64,000 nt of DNA. It comes from UBA4636 sp963650915 (GTDB lineage: Bacteria > Bacillota > Clostridia > Christensenellales > Borkfalkiaceae). Shown here piece after piece: positions 34,223 to 44,108 of this stretch. The notes beneath the pieces are model-generated. The model was not told the DNA's origin. It saw only the letters and a list, made by a program, of their open reading frames with translations, and made no database searches. The stretch's first letter is position 1. Each line of letters begins with the position of its first letter. A program made the translations under genes and the position numbers. The stretch is from NCBI GenBank assembly GCA_963650915.1, contig CAVJMJ010000004.1:35568-99567 (forward strand), given 5' to 3'.

Positions 34223-34919
34223 CCAAAGATTTTCGAGAGAAGACAGACTTATAGGACAAGAAAACAGACTGAAATTAAAGTCTAAAACGGTAGCCGTTTT
34301 CGGACTCGGAGGCGTGGGGTCTTATTGCGTTGAGGCTTTGGCGCGCGGAGGAGTGGGTAAACTCGTTATAGTCGACGGCGATAACGTCGATATAACGAAT
34401 ATAAACAGACAACTTTACGCACTGTCGTCAACCGTCGGAATGGCTAAAACGGAAGTGGCGTATTCGAGAATAAAAGATATAAACCCCGAAGCCGAAGTCT
34501 TAAAAAAACAGATTTTTTTCAATGCCGAAACGAAAGGTGAATTCGACTTTTCAAGTTACGATTATATAGTCGATTGCATAGATACGGTTACCTCGAAACT
34601 TTTGCTGGTTGAATGTGCAAAGTCCGCCTATAAGCCCGTTATCTCGTGTTTAGGGGCGGGAAACAAACTAAACCCGACGGGTTTTAAGGTTGCCGATATT
34701 TATAAAACGAGCATTTGCCCTTTGGCAAAGGTCATGCGCAGAGAATTAAAAAAAAGAAATATCGACGGTCTGAAAGTCGTATATACCGAAGAGATGCCGA
34801 TAACGCCGTGCGGTGAAGACAAAAGGACGCCGGCAAGCATATCTTTCGTTCCGCCCGTTGCGGGATTGGTCATTGCGGGCGAAGTAATAAAAGATTTAAT
34901 AGGATGGAATAAACAATGA
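34215..34919 (+). CDS. tcdA: tRNA threonylcarbamoyladenosine dehydratase TcdA-like (ThiF family)
   Basis: 234 residues from TTG 34215. ThiF/MoeB fold with ATP-binding FGLGGVGSYCVEALARGGVG, DGDNVDITNINRQ and DCIDTVTSKLLLVE; the ending FVPPVAGLVIAGEVIKDLIG is typical of TcdA/CsdL, which cyclises t6A at tRNA position 37. TTG 34215 has AGAAGGTGG 6 bases upstream; a GTG at 34206 inside that site is less likely. It overlaps recF by 8 bases and the next gene by ATGA. A dispersed motif lies inside it at 34628, where it encodes SAYKPVI. Confidence 0.9.
   Translation: MSDQRFSREDRLIGQENRLKLKSKTVAVFGLGGVGSYCVEALARGGVGKLVIVDGDNVDITNINRQLYALSSTVGMAKTEVAYSRIKDINPEAEVLKKQIFFNAETKGEFDFSSYDYIVDCIDTVTSKLLLVECAKSAYKPVISCLGAGNKLNPTGFKVADIYKTSICPLAKVMRRELKKRNIDGLKVVYTEEMPITPCGEDKRTPASISFVPPVAGLVIAGEVIKDLIGWNKQ
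34628..34640 (+). repeat. Dispersed motif, exact core, inside tcdA
   Basis: CTATAAGCCCGTT followed by ATCTC, preceded by AAAGTCCGC as in intergenic copies; encodes YKPV. Confidence 0.85.
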
Positions 34920-35509
34920 GTGATTTTAAACCGAAAAAGTCGTTTCAAACCAAAAAGGGTGCCGAAAACGAGCAGGAAATTTTTTTGGCGGAAGAAAATC
35001 CTCGTCTTGACGAAGAATTGCCCATAGCGACGATTTTTCCGCCGAGCGAACTCGTGGCGATAGTCAAACCCAAGAAAATGAAAAGCCCGTACGTCGAAAC
35101 GTTTTTACTCTTTTTGTGTGCGATTATCACGGTAGGGTCTGACGCCTTTATTTTCAGTTCTTCGCTGTTCGGCAATATGATTGCCAAATTAAACACGACT
35201 TTTATAACCGTAATCGCCGTAATTTGCATGATAGCGCAACTCGTGCCCTGCGTTTTTTGGGGATTGTGCGTTTACAAAAAATCGATAAGGCTCGGCAATT
35301 ATTCGGTTATTTTGACAAACGATAAAATCATTGCGTGCGGAAAGGCAAACGATACCGAATGTAAAAGCATACGGCTTGAAGACATCGTCGACATTACCCA
35401 AAAAGGTTCTACCGTAAAAGTGGTCGGAATCAACGACAAAATCACGGTAAGCCTTAATAAACCCGACGAATTCGTTGATTTGGTAAAACGCCTCTACGAG
35501 GAATTGTAA
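34916..35509 (+). CDS. PH-like-domain membrane protein, unknown
   Basis: 197 residues. A charged N-terminal 60 residues precedes two hydrophobic segments (about 62-86 and 92-118). The C-terminal 75 residues look like a bacterial PH domain (YSVILTNDKIIACG, SIRLEDIVDIT, KITVSLNKPDEFVDLVKRLY). Such proteins are membrane-associated and of unknown role. The start overlaps the tcdA stop (ATGA), so it is co-translated with recF-tcdA. Confidence 0.75.
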   Translation: MSDFKPKKSFQTKKGAENEQEIFLAEENPRLDEELPIATIFPPSELVAIVKPKKMKSPYVETFLLFLCAIITVGSDAFIFSSSLFGNMIAKLNTTFITVIAVICMIAQLVPCVFWGLCVYKKSIRLGNYSVILTNDKIIACGKANDTECKSIRLEDIVDITQKGSTVKVVGINDKITVSLNKPDEFVDLVKRLYEEL

Positions 35510-35533
35510 AGCATCTACGAGAAATCGTAAATT

Positions 35534-35597
35534 ATAAACACAAAGAATTATCGAGCATAAACACAAAGAATTATCGAGCATAAACACAAAGAATATT
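35534..35597 (+). repeat. 23-bp tandem repeat, 2.8 copies
   Basis: Unit ATAAACACAAAGAATTATCG plus AGC at 35534 and 35557, partial at 35580. It lies between two genes of one operon, directly before the next ribosome site. Confidence 0.92.
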
Positions 35598-35611
35598 AGC
35601 GAGGAAACGAT

Positions 35612-36379
35612 ATGGTAATATTTATCAAATTGGTTTTAATCTTTTTCATCGGCGCAATGTGCGGATGGGTTATGGAATTGTTTTTCAGAAGATTCGCTCA
35701 TAAAAAATGGGTAAATCCGGGGTTTTTGGCAGGTCCGTGGCTTCCTTTGTACGGTTTCGGACTGTTGGGGCTTTACGGAATGTCTGTTATAGACCTTTCG
35801 TTTATAGGCGACGTCGTTTGGGAAAAGGTCGTTCTTATTGCGGGCATAACCGTCGTAATGACCCTTCTCGAATACGTTACGGGGCTTATTTTTATTAAAG
35901 GGCTTAAAGTTAAATTGTGGGATTATTCCGACAGATGGGGTAACATTCAAGGAATAATTTGTCCTCTGTTTACCCTTATTTGGGGCGTAATCGGCGCACT
36001 TTATAATCTTCTTTTGCACGAGCATATTTGTACCGCGGTAAATTATCTTTCGGTACATATCGAGTATTCGTATATTCTCGGCATTCTTTCCGGCATATTT
36101 ATTATGGATAACGTATACTCCTTCAAAATCGTCGCAAGAATCAAAAAATGGGCAACCGAGCACGATATCGTCGTCAGATACGAACAACTTCGTCTTAACA
36201 TAAAACAACGCGCCGAAAGGGCGAAACAAAAGAACGATTTTATTTTCTCGCTCAACGGACCTAAGGGCGTTATAGAAGAACTTAACAAGTATCTTGCCGA
36301 ACAAGGTAAAAAATTTACCGAAGAAAGAAACCGTAAAATCGAAAAGAATAAAACAAACGACGATAAAAATATCGAATAG
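35612..36379 (+). CDS. CmpB-like putative ABC-transporter type IV membrane protein
   Basis: 255 residues with about six membrane segments in the first 180 and a Lys/Glu-rich helical tail. GWVMELFFRRFAHKKWVNPG and FLAGPWLPLYGFG followed by WDYSDRWGNIQGIICPLFTLIWG match the small CmpB (PF06541) family common in Clostridia, whose function is not established. Ribosome site GAGGAA. Terminator at 36452. Confidence 0.85.
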   Translation: MVIFIKLVLIFFIGAMCGWVMELFFRRFAHKKWVNPGFLAGPWLPLYGFGLLGLYGMSVIDLSFIGDVVWEKVVLIAGITVVMTLLEYVTGLIFIKGLKVKLWDYSDRWGNIQGIICPLFTLIWGVIGALYNLLLHEHICTAVNYLSVHIEYSYILGILSGIFIMDNVYSFKIVARIKKWATEHDIVVRYEQLRLNIKQRAERAKQKNDFIFSLNGPKGVIEELNKYLAEQGKKFTEERNRKIEKNKTNDDKNIE

Positions 36380-36451
36380 AAAAACGTCAAGCAAACTAAA
36401 TACGCCGAACGAGCGGTGAATTTAACTCGTTAGGGGAAGTTTTCCCTATTA

Positions 36452-36487
36452 AAAAAATCCTCGAAATTTACCTTTCGAGGATTTTTT
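36452..36487 (+). terminator. Terminator of the recF operon
   Basis: AAAAAATCCTCGAAA / TTTCGAGGATTTTTT with a six-base loop, T-run at the end. Confidence 0.93.
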
Positions 36488-36510
36488 CAAGGCTTTTTTC
36501 GGTTTTGGTA

Positions 36511-36539
36511 TTGACAACATTTATTTGTCGGTGTATTAT
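36511..36539 (+). promoter_or_regulatory. Sigma-A promoter of the surface-protein operon
   Basis: TTGACA at 36511-36516, 17-base spacer, TATTAT at 36534-36539; a TATAAT five bases further on is too far from the -35. Confidence 0.8.
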
Positions 36540-36631
36540 ATAATCAAAGAATATTTTTTTACCGATGAAAAAACAAACGATATACGAAAGCGGAAGAATT
36601 AGCGATGTACGAAAGAGAAGAAAATTTTATT

Positions 36632-39600
36632 ATGTCGGCGATTAAAAAACTGCCGATTATATGTTCTTTTTTGTTATGCCTTTGTTGCTTTTTTGCAACG
36701 AGGCATTTTGTCGTTATGGCGGATAACGGGCTTATAGACGGACTTTTAGATGAAAATCAAGAGCGTTGCGCAATACTGAACGGCGAATATTACACATTAA
36801 CCGAGGCACTTACAAAATCCAAAGAAGGTGACACGGTCGAGTTTTACGGAAGGGTTATAGAGGAAGACTTAACCGTTTTTAAAGGCGTAACTCTTCACGT
36901 TGTTAAGGCGGACGAAAATTTTTCTTTACATATACAAGATGGCGTTACCCTTACCGTAAACGGAAAACTTATATTGGGCAGTTTGAGCGATTCGTGTACC
37001 GATACCGTTTTTGAGGAAAACACCGTAACGCCTTCGGTGCGTTGCGACGGTACGATTATCGTGTACGGCGAAGCCGAAGTTTACTTAGGAGTAACGGGCG
37101 ACGGCGAATTTAAAGTTTACGGCAGATTAACTGAACCGTTTGATTTTCTCGACTATACCGACGAAAATTCTTTCATCGGCAACGAGCATTCTTTTTTGGC
37201 AATAAAAACAAAACGGACTTTTTTTGAAAGCGGGGTTTATATAGGAAAACTTTTAAAAAGCGATAATAGCCTTTGCGTCGTCGGCGTAGACGGAATTATC
37301 AGACAAAAAAGCGGAAGCGTGGAATTTAACTATAACGGCAGTAAAAACATAGGTCAGTCCGTCGGCTCGAGAAACCTCGGCAACGTCGGAAAAACGCAAA
37401 TAAAATTTTCGGGCGAAAGCGTTATAAACTCTACCGAACTTTATCGATTGACCAAAAACCGCACGATTTCCCTTCCTTATAATTACGATTTGGTTTTTTG
37501 TAAAGAAAGTAAAATCGTCGTCGAAGAACAAACGGAACTTAAAGTTTTGTCGGGTGCCGAAGTCGTCGTCACGGACGGTGCGACTTTAAACATATTAGGC
37601 GGTTTACTCGTTTACGGCGGACTTGTCGTACCGACGGAGGGCATAACCTATCCGTCGGCGCAAATTTTGCACGATTACGGGTATGGCAAGATAGGCGTTT
37701 TTAAGGTGAACGGCAAACTAAACATAGACGGTTTGTTTGCGGGGCTTGTTCAAACGGATAACTATAACGGCGTAATAACTATCGGTAAATCTTCGCGTTT
37801 ACAAAAAACCGTTTCCGAAAATTACGGGGTCGGAACAAAAAAACATTCGGTTGATTTTACCCTTAAAGCAACGGCAAAAAGCATATACGGTTTTTGTGAA
37901 CTTACCACCGATAAAATTTATAAAAGTTACGCTATAAGCCCGTTTACGCTTAATTTTACCATTTTTGACAAAATCGATGACGGCGAAATCGTTACCGATT
38001 ACAAATTGTATCTTTATGAAAAGATATGCGGAATTTTTACCGAGGTCGTAGAAAATAAAGCCCGTTGCCGTTTGCCTTTTTATATAGGCGAAAAAGTAAA
38101 ACACGTTGAAGTAACCGTACAAAAAGAAAAATATTTTACCGACGACAACGGGGAATTTGTCGCAAACGTTTATGTCGGAGATAAATTTGACGATGATTTT
38201 TCGATAGAGTATTCTTGCCCGTTTATAGAAAAGACTTTTTACGCCGATTTTTCGGTCGATGAAAAAGTAAACGTTGATTGCGTTTTTAAAAGCGTTAAAC
38301 TAAAAGATGACAACGATTACGTAATTTATTACGACAAACCCCTTCAAAAATTTTATGCCGAAGTCCTGTTTTACGGAGGAAAGACCGTAACAGCGGAGGT
38401 TGTTATGGATTCCCGATCGTCCGAGAACTACTCCGAAACAGTATACTTTTCTTACGTCGATTACGAAATCAATGAAAGTCTTTTTGCGACCGTTTACTAT
38501 TACAAAAAAGACCTTGACGATTATAAAACCGCGTTTAACGTGCTTATAGGCGGAGATTTGCTAAGCGAAAACGTTATTCGTCTGTATCGAGAATATAAAG
38601 ACAAAACGATAAATCGGTCGATGGAAGAACTGAATTTTTTGTCGCAAGCGTTAAGCGGATATATCGATTATTCTTATTATACCGACATTATAACGGGCAA
38701 AATAACTTACGGCGAAAAATCGACTACGGCAACTCTCCTATCTATTGACGGCAGAGAGGAAGAGCGTACCGTTCTTTTAAGCGATTACCGCTACGAAAAC
38801 GGTAAAATCTCTGTAACGGCAAAAACGGACGAGCAATTTTACGGCATAAGTTATACTTTGCAAAAAGAAATCGACAACGTTTTAAAAAGCAAAATCACCT
38901 ATTTTATAAACGACAAAACTTCAAAATACCTCGACGATTTATTGCCCCTCGACGGAAAAATCAAACAAGGCGAACTGCTGTTAGGGGATGTCGAGACCGA
39001 CGTAATATCGTTATACACCAATGCAACAAAACAGTCTAAAAAGGGATATTACTATATAACGGGTAGGTGTTTAAGCCCCTTTTACGAGGTGAAATTTTTT
39101 AACGCAACGTACACTATTGCTTCGCAAAAAGTTAAAGTTTCCGTGCTTGATGCAAATATTGCGTTTGATCGTCAAAAGTCCGTTATAGTTAAATATACCG
39201 AAGATTATATCGGCGCGGTAAAAGGTTTTACCGTTTATAGCGGTGATAAAAAAGTGGCGATAATCGACCTATACGCCGACTTATCGCAAGTTTTGGATAT
39301 TGGCGAGTATACAATCGAGCCGATAATAGACGAAAACTTTTCGCTAAGCGAAAAATGCTTTGCAAAACTCGTTATAACTCCTAAGGACGATGAATACCTC
39401 CTTTCTTTCGGCTTTACGCCGGGCACGGTAAAAGAATACGACGGAAGGGTTTTCGGGTTTTCGGTTAAGGCAATCGATAAAAAAACGGGTACGGTTTACG
39501 ACGGCGAAATAGAAACGGTTATATTTAAAGACGGCATGTTGACGTCGGAAATTAAAGACAGCGGTTTTTACAAAATAACAGCGACTTTAGAGGGAAAAGA

Positions 39601-41593
39601 ATTTTACGCCACCGTCACTATAAAACCGAAAGGGGTTACCGTGACCGTAAAAGATTTTTCATACTATTACGGCGATACTCCTTTTGTCGCCGAGTACACA
39701 ACCTCTTGCGCCGTCCCCGAAAATTCGATAGTCTTTTCGGTTTACGGCGAAACCTTGACGGCAAAGATTACGGACGACAACTACGTTGTAGATAAGACGG
39801 AAGGAAAGGTAAAAAGACTTCCTCGTCCGATAACAGTGAAGGTATACGAAACCGAAAAGTATTACGGCGATAAAGACGAGCCGATAAATTGTGAAATAGT
39901 AAGAGGAAGCCTCGTAAACTTCGATGCTCTTTACGACGTCGTAAAAATTACGAGGGCATCGGGCGAAACCGTCGGCGACTACGAGATGTCCGCAAAATGT
40001 ACGTTCGACTATTACGACGCCGAATTTATTCTTTCAAAATATCGTATACTTCCTCGCCCCGTTACCGTAACGTGTCACGACTTATATCTTACGTACGGCG
40101 AAGATATAAAACCTATGTTAAGCGTAACGGACGGAAAACTTGCTTTTGAAGACGATGTTTTCGACGTAGTAAAACTAACCGCCGTTTGCGGTAGCGTGGG
40201 CAGACGCGACTACGGGGCGCAATCGATTAACGAAAATTATTCGGTTACCGTAAAGCCCGCAACTATTACGGTGTTTCCTAAAAAAATCACCGTCGTTTTA
40301 CTTGACGGCGAAAAGCGTTACGGGGACGGCGACGAGTACGAGTTTTACAGCGACGAAGATCTAAACGAACCGCTCGATAACTTGGTAAAAATAACGAGAC
40401 AATCGGGCGAAAATGTCGGTGAATACCGAACGACCATTGAAAGGATAAATTTCAATTATTCGGTTCAAGCCGTTTACACGTGCGGAAGTCATTCGTCGTT
40501 TACGATTTACAAATCTAACGTTTCGATAATCGTAGGCGATGTTACGTTCGATTTTACGAAAAGTTATGAAGAAATTTCAAACGCTTTAAGTTACGAAATA
40601 ACGAGCGGTAACGTGCTTGACGATTTTAGCCTTAATTATATTATCGAAAAGGAAGACTGTGTTGCTCCCGACGGGGTATTCGGAAAGCCGTCCTCCATCG
40701 GTCAATATTTAATATCCGCCGAAACAGACAATAAAAATTACGAAGTCGAGGTCACGAAAGGACTTTTGACTGTTACGAAAAGGCTTCTTCGTTTAAAAAA
40801 TATCCAAGGGGAATACGTTTATTCGGGAAAGGAAATAAACGTTTTCGATAAAGATAAAAACGTTGACGGATTATTAGACTTCGACGCCGAATTTTTAATA
40901 ACCGAGTATTTTACGGACGACGGTAAAAGCCTTTTAAATAACGGCGTTACGGACGCCGGGAAGTATTTTGTAACCGTTGAATTAATCGAAAACGACTATT
41001 ACGAAATGCAAAGCAGCGAGTTTTCGGTAACCGTTCATAAAAAGGACGTTTCGGACAGTTTAAAGGTAAATTTAAGCCATCAATATTTTGCCGTAGTGGG
41101 CGATAACAGACCTATAGCCCTACTTTACGGCTATAACGCCGAAGTTGTCACCATAGTCGAATTTTCAGGCGAAGAAGTTTCCGTAATCGAAAAAGAGGGC
41201 GAGTATACTTTGTTTGCCTATGTAAACGATAAAAATCTGACGGGCAAAATCGGTACGACATTTAACGCTTATAAAAACGTCAAGAAAAAAATAGACGAAG
41301 TTTCCGCCCTTTTAACCGAGTGCAAAAACGACGAAAAATTAAATTCCGAAAATCTTTTGAAAATCAAGAAAATACTTTTGGAATTTTCCCGAACCGATGA
41401 AGCGCAAATCGAACAAAACTCGGGCTATAAGTCGATTATCGACGATTTTTGCGCCGAGTATAAAGCCTTTTACGAGAAAGAAAACGAAAAATTCATTAAA
41501 GCAAAATCCGTTTACGATAAAATATGCAAAAATCTCGCCGTTTCGGTGCTTGCGATGATAGTGTGCCTTGCCGTAAGGAGGTTTACGTTATGA
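36632..41593 (+). CDS. Giant MBG-repeat surface protein
   Basis: 1,653 residues from ATG 36632. The start gives a classical signal (MSAIKKLPIICSFLLCLCCF) with GAGAAG upstream; ATG 36605 would add nine acidic residues and is less likely. Residues about 80-450 look like a beta-solenoid (VTLTVNGKLILG, repeated short strands). About 1000-1480 holds six MBG-type beta repeats of 75-85 residues, each with a (Y/R)YGD or YGE turn followed by KITRxSGExVGxY. A short charged coiled region and one membrane segment end it; no LPxTG. It is probably an adhesin-like exported protein. Two dispersed motifs lie inside it. The next gene overlaps by ATGA. Confidence 0.82.
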   Translation: MSAIKKLPIICSFLLCLCCFFATRHFVVMADNGLIDGLLDENQERCAILNGEYYTLTEALTKSKEGDTVEFYGRVIEEDLTVFKGVTLHVVKADENFSLHIQDGVTLTVNGKLILGSLSDSCTDTVFEENTVTPSVRCDGTIIVYGEAEVYLGVTGDGEFKVYGRLTEPFDFLDYTDENSFIGNEHSFLAIKTKRTFFESGVYIGKLLKSDNSLCVVGVDGIIRQKSGSVEFNYNGSKNIGQSVGSRNLGNVGKTQIKFSGESVINSTELYRLTKNRTISLPYNYDLVFCKESKIVVEEQTELKVLSGAEVVVTDGATLNILGGLLVYGGLVVPTEGITYPSAQILHDYGYGKIGVFKVNGKLNIDGLFAGLVQTDNYNGVITIGKSSRLQKTVSENYGVGTKKHSVDFTLKATAKSIYGFCELTTDKIYKSYAISPFTLNFTIFDKIDDGEIVTDYKLYLYEKICGIFTEVVENKARCRLPFYIGEKVKHVEVTVQKEKYFTDDNGEFVANVYVGDKFDDDFSIEYSCPFIEKTFYADFSVDEKVNVDCVFKSVKLKDDNDYVIYYDKPLQKFYAEVLFYGGKTVTAEVVMDSRSSENYSETVYFSYVDYEINESLFATVYYYKKDLDDYKTAFNVLIGGDLLSENVIRLYREYKDKTINRSMEELNFLSQALSGYIDYSYYTDIITGKITYGEKSTTATLLSIDGREEERTVLLSDYRYENGKISVTAKTDEQFYGISYTLQKEIDNVLKSKITYFINDKTSKYLDDLLPLDGKIKQGELLLGDVETDVISLYTNATKQSKKGYYYITGRCLSPFYEVKFFNATYTIASQKVKVSVLDANIAFDRQKSVIVKYTEDYIGAVKGFTVYSGDKKVAIIDLYADLSQVLDIGEYTIEPIIDENFSLSEKCFAKLVITPKDDEYLLSFGFTPGTVKEYDGRVFGFSVKAIDKKTGTVYDGEIETVIFKDGMLTSEIKDSGFYKITATLEGKEFYATVTIKPKGVTVTVKDFSYYYGDTPFVAEYTTSCAVPENSIVFSVYGETLTAKITDDNYVVDKTEGKVKRLPRPITVKVYETEKYYGDKDEPINCEIVRGSLVNFDALYDVVKITRASGETVGDYEMSAKCTFDYYDAEFILSKYRILPRPVTVTCHDLYLTYGEDIKPMLSVTDGKLAFEDDVFDVVKLTAVCGSVGRRDYGAQSINENYSVTVKPATITVFPKKITVVLLDGEKRYGDGDEYEFYSDEDLNEPLDNLVKITRQSGENVGEYRTTIERINFNYSVQAVYTCGSHSSFTIYKSNVSIIVGDVTFDFTKSYEEISNALSYEITSGNVLDDFSLNYIIEKEDCVAPDGVFGKPSSIGQYLISAETDNKNYEVEVTKGLLTVTKRLLRLKNIQGEYVYSGKEINVFDKDKNVDGLLDFDAEFLITEYFTDDGKSLLNNGVTDAGKYFVTVELIENDYYEMQSSEFSVTVHKKDVSDSLKVNLSHQYFAVVGDNRPIALLYGYNAEVVTIVEFSGEEVSVIEKEGEYTLFAYVNDKNLTGKIGTTFNAYKNVKKKIDEVSALLTECKNDEKLNSENLLKIKKILLEFSRTDEAQIEQNSGYKSIIDDFCAEYKAFYEKENEKFIKAKSVYDKICKNLAVSVLAMIVCLAVRRFTL
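36725..36737 (-). repeat. Dispersed motif, exact core, inside the surface-protein gene
   Basis: Antisense CTATAAGCCCGTTATCCGCC; the coding strand encodes ADNGLIDG just after the signal peptide. Confidence 0.87.
37932..37944 (+). repeat. Dispersed motif, exact core, inside the surface-protein gene
   Basis: CTATAAGCCCGTTTACGC, read in a different frame (AISPFT) from the copies in tcdA and phoR. Confidence 0.87.
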
Positions 41594-42141
41594 GTAAAAA
41601 ACTTTTAATAATTTTAATCTCCGTCGTTTTGTTCGTCGGCGGTGCGGTAACCCTTTCGGTAGTGTATTTTACAGGTTTTTATTACCAAGCAAAAAAGTCG
41701 TTAAAATGCTATTCTTACGCTAAAACGATAACTTCCGTGCTTTGTCAGACGAGCCAAGGCGTCGAAATTAACCGCATCGTTACCCGATACGAAAAAACCG
41801 AAAACGGTTACGACATAAAAGAAAAACAAGTTTTACTTTCGCCCGATCCGTTGTCCGAAGAAATATACACGGTAAAGGAAAAAACTTATGAGGCGGAAAA
41901 TATCAATCCGATAGTTTTTAAAATGAAAGCCGTTTATTTTGAAAACGAGGAAGGAATAAGCGACGGTTTGTTTAAAGCCGACGTCAAAGAAAACAAAGTC
42001 GAAAAGTTCTTTTCGTTACAAAGTGGTGCCGAAAAGGTAAAACTCGTCGTTAATTATCAAGACGAAAAAGTCGATTTTTACGAAATAATTTATACGGTAT
42101 CGGGCGACGAATTTACCCTTACCGTGACTTTCGACTATTAG
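41590..42141 (+). CDS. Small membrane-anchored partner of the surface protein, unknown
   Basis: 183 residues. One N-terminal membrane segment (about 4-28, KKLLIILISVVLFVGGAV) and an extracytoplasmic domain of about 150 residues rich in charged beta-strand patterns (KEKQVLLSPDPLSEEIYTV, KVEKFFSLQSGAEKVKLVV). I recognise no family. A perfect AAGGAGG ribosome site and an ATGA overlap with the giant gene fix the start and show the two are made together. A role in export or assembly of the large protein is inference only. Confidence 0.8.
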   Translation: MSKKLLIILISVVLFVGGAVTLSVVYFTGFYYQAKKSLKCYSYAKTITSVLCQTSQGVEINRIVTRYEKTENGYDIKEKQVLLSPDPLSEEIYTVKEKTYEAENINPIVFKMKAVYFENEEGISDGLFKADVKENKVEKFFSLQSGAEKVKLVVNYQDEKVDFYEIIYTVSGDEFTLTVTFDY

Positions 42142-42255
42142 CGTTACTTTGTGCCGTGTAAATTAGTGCAAAAAACAAACTATTAAAAAAACCGCTTTTG
42201 TAAATTAAAACAAAAAACGCTTTTATAAATTAACGTAAAGTAATAATTTTTAGTA

Positions 42256-42289
42256 TAAAAAACGCCCTTGCGAATCGTCGCAAGGGCGT
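42256..42289 (-). terminator. Terminator for the minus-strand CNNM gene
   Basis: Perfect 12-bp stem ACGCCCTTGCGA / TCGCAAGGGCGT with an ATCG loop; the T-run follows on the minus strand. Confidence 0.88.
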
Positions 42290-42299
42290 AAAAATTTAA

Positions 42300-42490
42300 T
42301 TATAGTCGTTTAAAAAACAGCCGTCTTTCAAAAACTCGTCGTTTTGAAAACGAATTGTTTTAAAGACTTGTTACAAAAAACTTGACGTTTCAAAACTTGT
42401 TTTAAAAAACTCATAGTCTTAAAAACTTGACGTTTCAAAACTTGCCGTATTTTAAAAACGCATTGTCTTAAAAAGTTGTTTTTTAAAACT
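42300..42490 (+). repeat. Degenerate repeats AAAACTTGACGTTTCAAAAC
   Basis: The 23-base unit occurs exactly at 42377 and 42422, with decayed relatives (AAAAACTCGTCGTTTTGAAAAC) around. No gene in this 190-base stretch. Confidence 0.75.
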
Positions 42491-42492
42491 CA

Positions 42493-43842
42493 TTATTCCG
42501 AAAACTCTTCTTGATCGGCAATTTCGTTTTCGGCTTTATCTTTGGCTTCCTCGTCGAGGATAACCACTTTTAATTCGCTTACCTTTCTTTGACTGCACCT
42601 TGTAACGACGATATGTAAATGTTCGAAATCGAACGAATCGTTACGCTTGGGCATATCTCCGAGTTTTTCGACGACCCAACCGCCGACGGTTTGAGAATCG
42701 TAATCGTCGTCTTCGGCTTCTATCGAGAAGAGTTCGAAAAAGTCACCGAGGTCTGCGTTTGCGTCCACTCTGTACGTGTCGTCGGAAATTTTTTCAAAGT
42801 ATTCGACGACTTCGTCGTGTTCGTCCCAAATCTCGCCGACGAGTTCTTCCAAAACGTCTTCCAAGGTAACGATGCCGAGCGTTCCGCCGTATTCGTCGAC
42901 GACGACCGCCATGTGTACCTTTGATTTTTGGAAGACCTTCAAAAGGGTGGAGATCTTCATGTGCTCGGTCGCGATGGCAACTTTTTTAATTATCGAAGTT
43001 ATGTTTTTGTCTCCGCGGTCGAGGGAATTTAAAAAGTCTTTTTCGTGAACCATGCCGACGATGTGGTCGATACTGTCCGTATAGACGGGCAAGCGGGAAT
43101 ACCCGTTTTTAAGGAAGACTTCCTTAATCTTATCCATGCTCATATCGACGGGAATGGCGACTACGTTGACGCGCGGAACTAAAATTTCACCGACTTCGCA
43201 GTCGTGGAATTCTATGGCGTTTGAAATAAGCTCGGTTTCGCTTTTGTTTAAAGCGCCGTCCTCGCTTGCTTCTTCGACTATGTTAAGAATTTCCTCTTCG
43301 GTTACGCCTTCGGCTTTTTGCAATTTAAAGACTTTTACTATGAGTTTTTTAAGACCGGTAAAAATCATGCAAACGGGCCACAAAATAAACATCCAAAATT
43401 TGACGAATCCCGTAATGAATTCGGCAAAGCCCTCGGGCCTTTCTTTAGCCAAAGTTTTCGGCGTTATTTCGCCGAAAATCAGTATGACCGCCGTCAAAAC
43501 GACGGTAGAAACGGTCGGAGCGGCTGCACTGTTGTGCATAATTTCCATAAATAGCAGTGCGCCGATAGTGGAAGCGGTAATGTTTACTATGTTGTTACCG
43601 ATTAAAAGGGTGAACAAAAGTCTGTCGTAATCGTTTGAAAGTTTTAAGGCTTTTTCCGATCTCTTTTGTTGAGAAGGTGTGCGCTTATCGTCCTGCATTC
43701 TGGCTTTTAGCCTTGAACGATTAAGCGAGGTGAACGCTGTTTCGCTTGCCGAAAACATTGCGGAAAGCAATACAAGAACCACGAGTAATGGTATCCATAC
43801 GGAAATCATACTGTCAGGCTCAGGGTCCGGATCGGGTTGCAT
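42493..43842 (-). CDS. CNNM/CBS/CorC-type membrane protein (hemolysin C family)
   Basis: 449 residues. DUF21/CNNM domain with about four membrane segments (to about 200) including SASETAFTSLNRSRL; two CBS domains (about 215-340, ILVPRVNVVAIP and MAVVVDEYGGTLGIVTLEDVLEELVG) and a C-terminal CorC_HlyC domain (TYRVDANADLGDFFE...VGGWVVEKLG). The family takes part in magnesium or cobalt efflux. The ATG at 43842 has AAGGAG as far as 16 bases upstream, unusually long; ATG 43809 (MISVWIPL) is possible. Confidence 0.9.
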   Translation of the reverse strand: MQPDPDPEPDSMISVWIPLLVVLVLLSAMFSASETAFTSLNRSRLKARMQDDKRTPSQQKRSEKALKLSNDYDRLLFTLLIGNNIVNITASTIGALLFMEIMHNSAAAPTVSTVVLTAVILIFGEITPKTLAKERPEGFAEFITGFVKFWMFILWPVCMIFTGLKKLIVKVFKLQKAEGVTEEEILNIVEEASEDGALNKSETELISNAIEFHDCEVGEILVPRVNVVAIPVDMSMDKIKEVFLKNGYSRLPVYTDSIDHIVGMVHEKDFLNSLDRGDKNITSIIKKVAIATEHMKISTLLKVFQKSKVHMAVVVDEYGGTLGIVTLEDVLEELVGEIWDEHDEVVEYFEKISDDTYRVDANADLGDFFELFSIEAEDDDYDSQTVGGWVVEKLGDMPKRNDSFDFEHLHIVVTRCSQRKVSELKVVILDEEAKDKAENEIADQEEFSE

Positions 43843-43884
43843 AACTTGATTTAAAATACTCCTTATATAAGATATAGTTTGATA

Positions 43885-43913
43885 ATTATAGCATACATTT
43901 TTACGAATGTAAA
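43885..43913 (-). promoter_or_regulatory. Sigma-A promoter of the CNNM gene
   Basis: Minus strand TTTACA (43908-43913), 17-base spacer, TATAAT (43885-43890). Confidence 0.9.
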
Positions 43914-44108
43914 GAAGTACAAGGCATAATTATGCGTTTTTTACCGCAAAAGGTCAAAATAAGGTCGATATCGAGATATATTTGCCGATTTTTTACTTTT
44001 TTTATTTCGGCGTTAAGTTTTTACGAGGCATGGTAAACTCGAAAATGTGTACAAATTTGCCCATACCGTAAAAAAATCGATTTTGGCACAAAAATTTTAC
44101 GAAAAGCC

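Noticed and set aside
35636..36394. 252-codon minus-strand frame opposite the CmpB-like gene
   Set aside because: Shadow of the plus-strand gene, whose membrane signature and ribosome site are clear.
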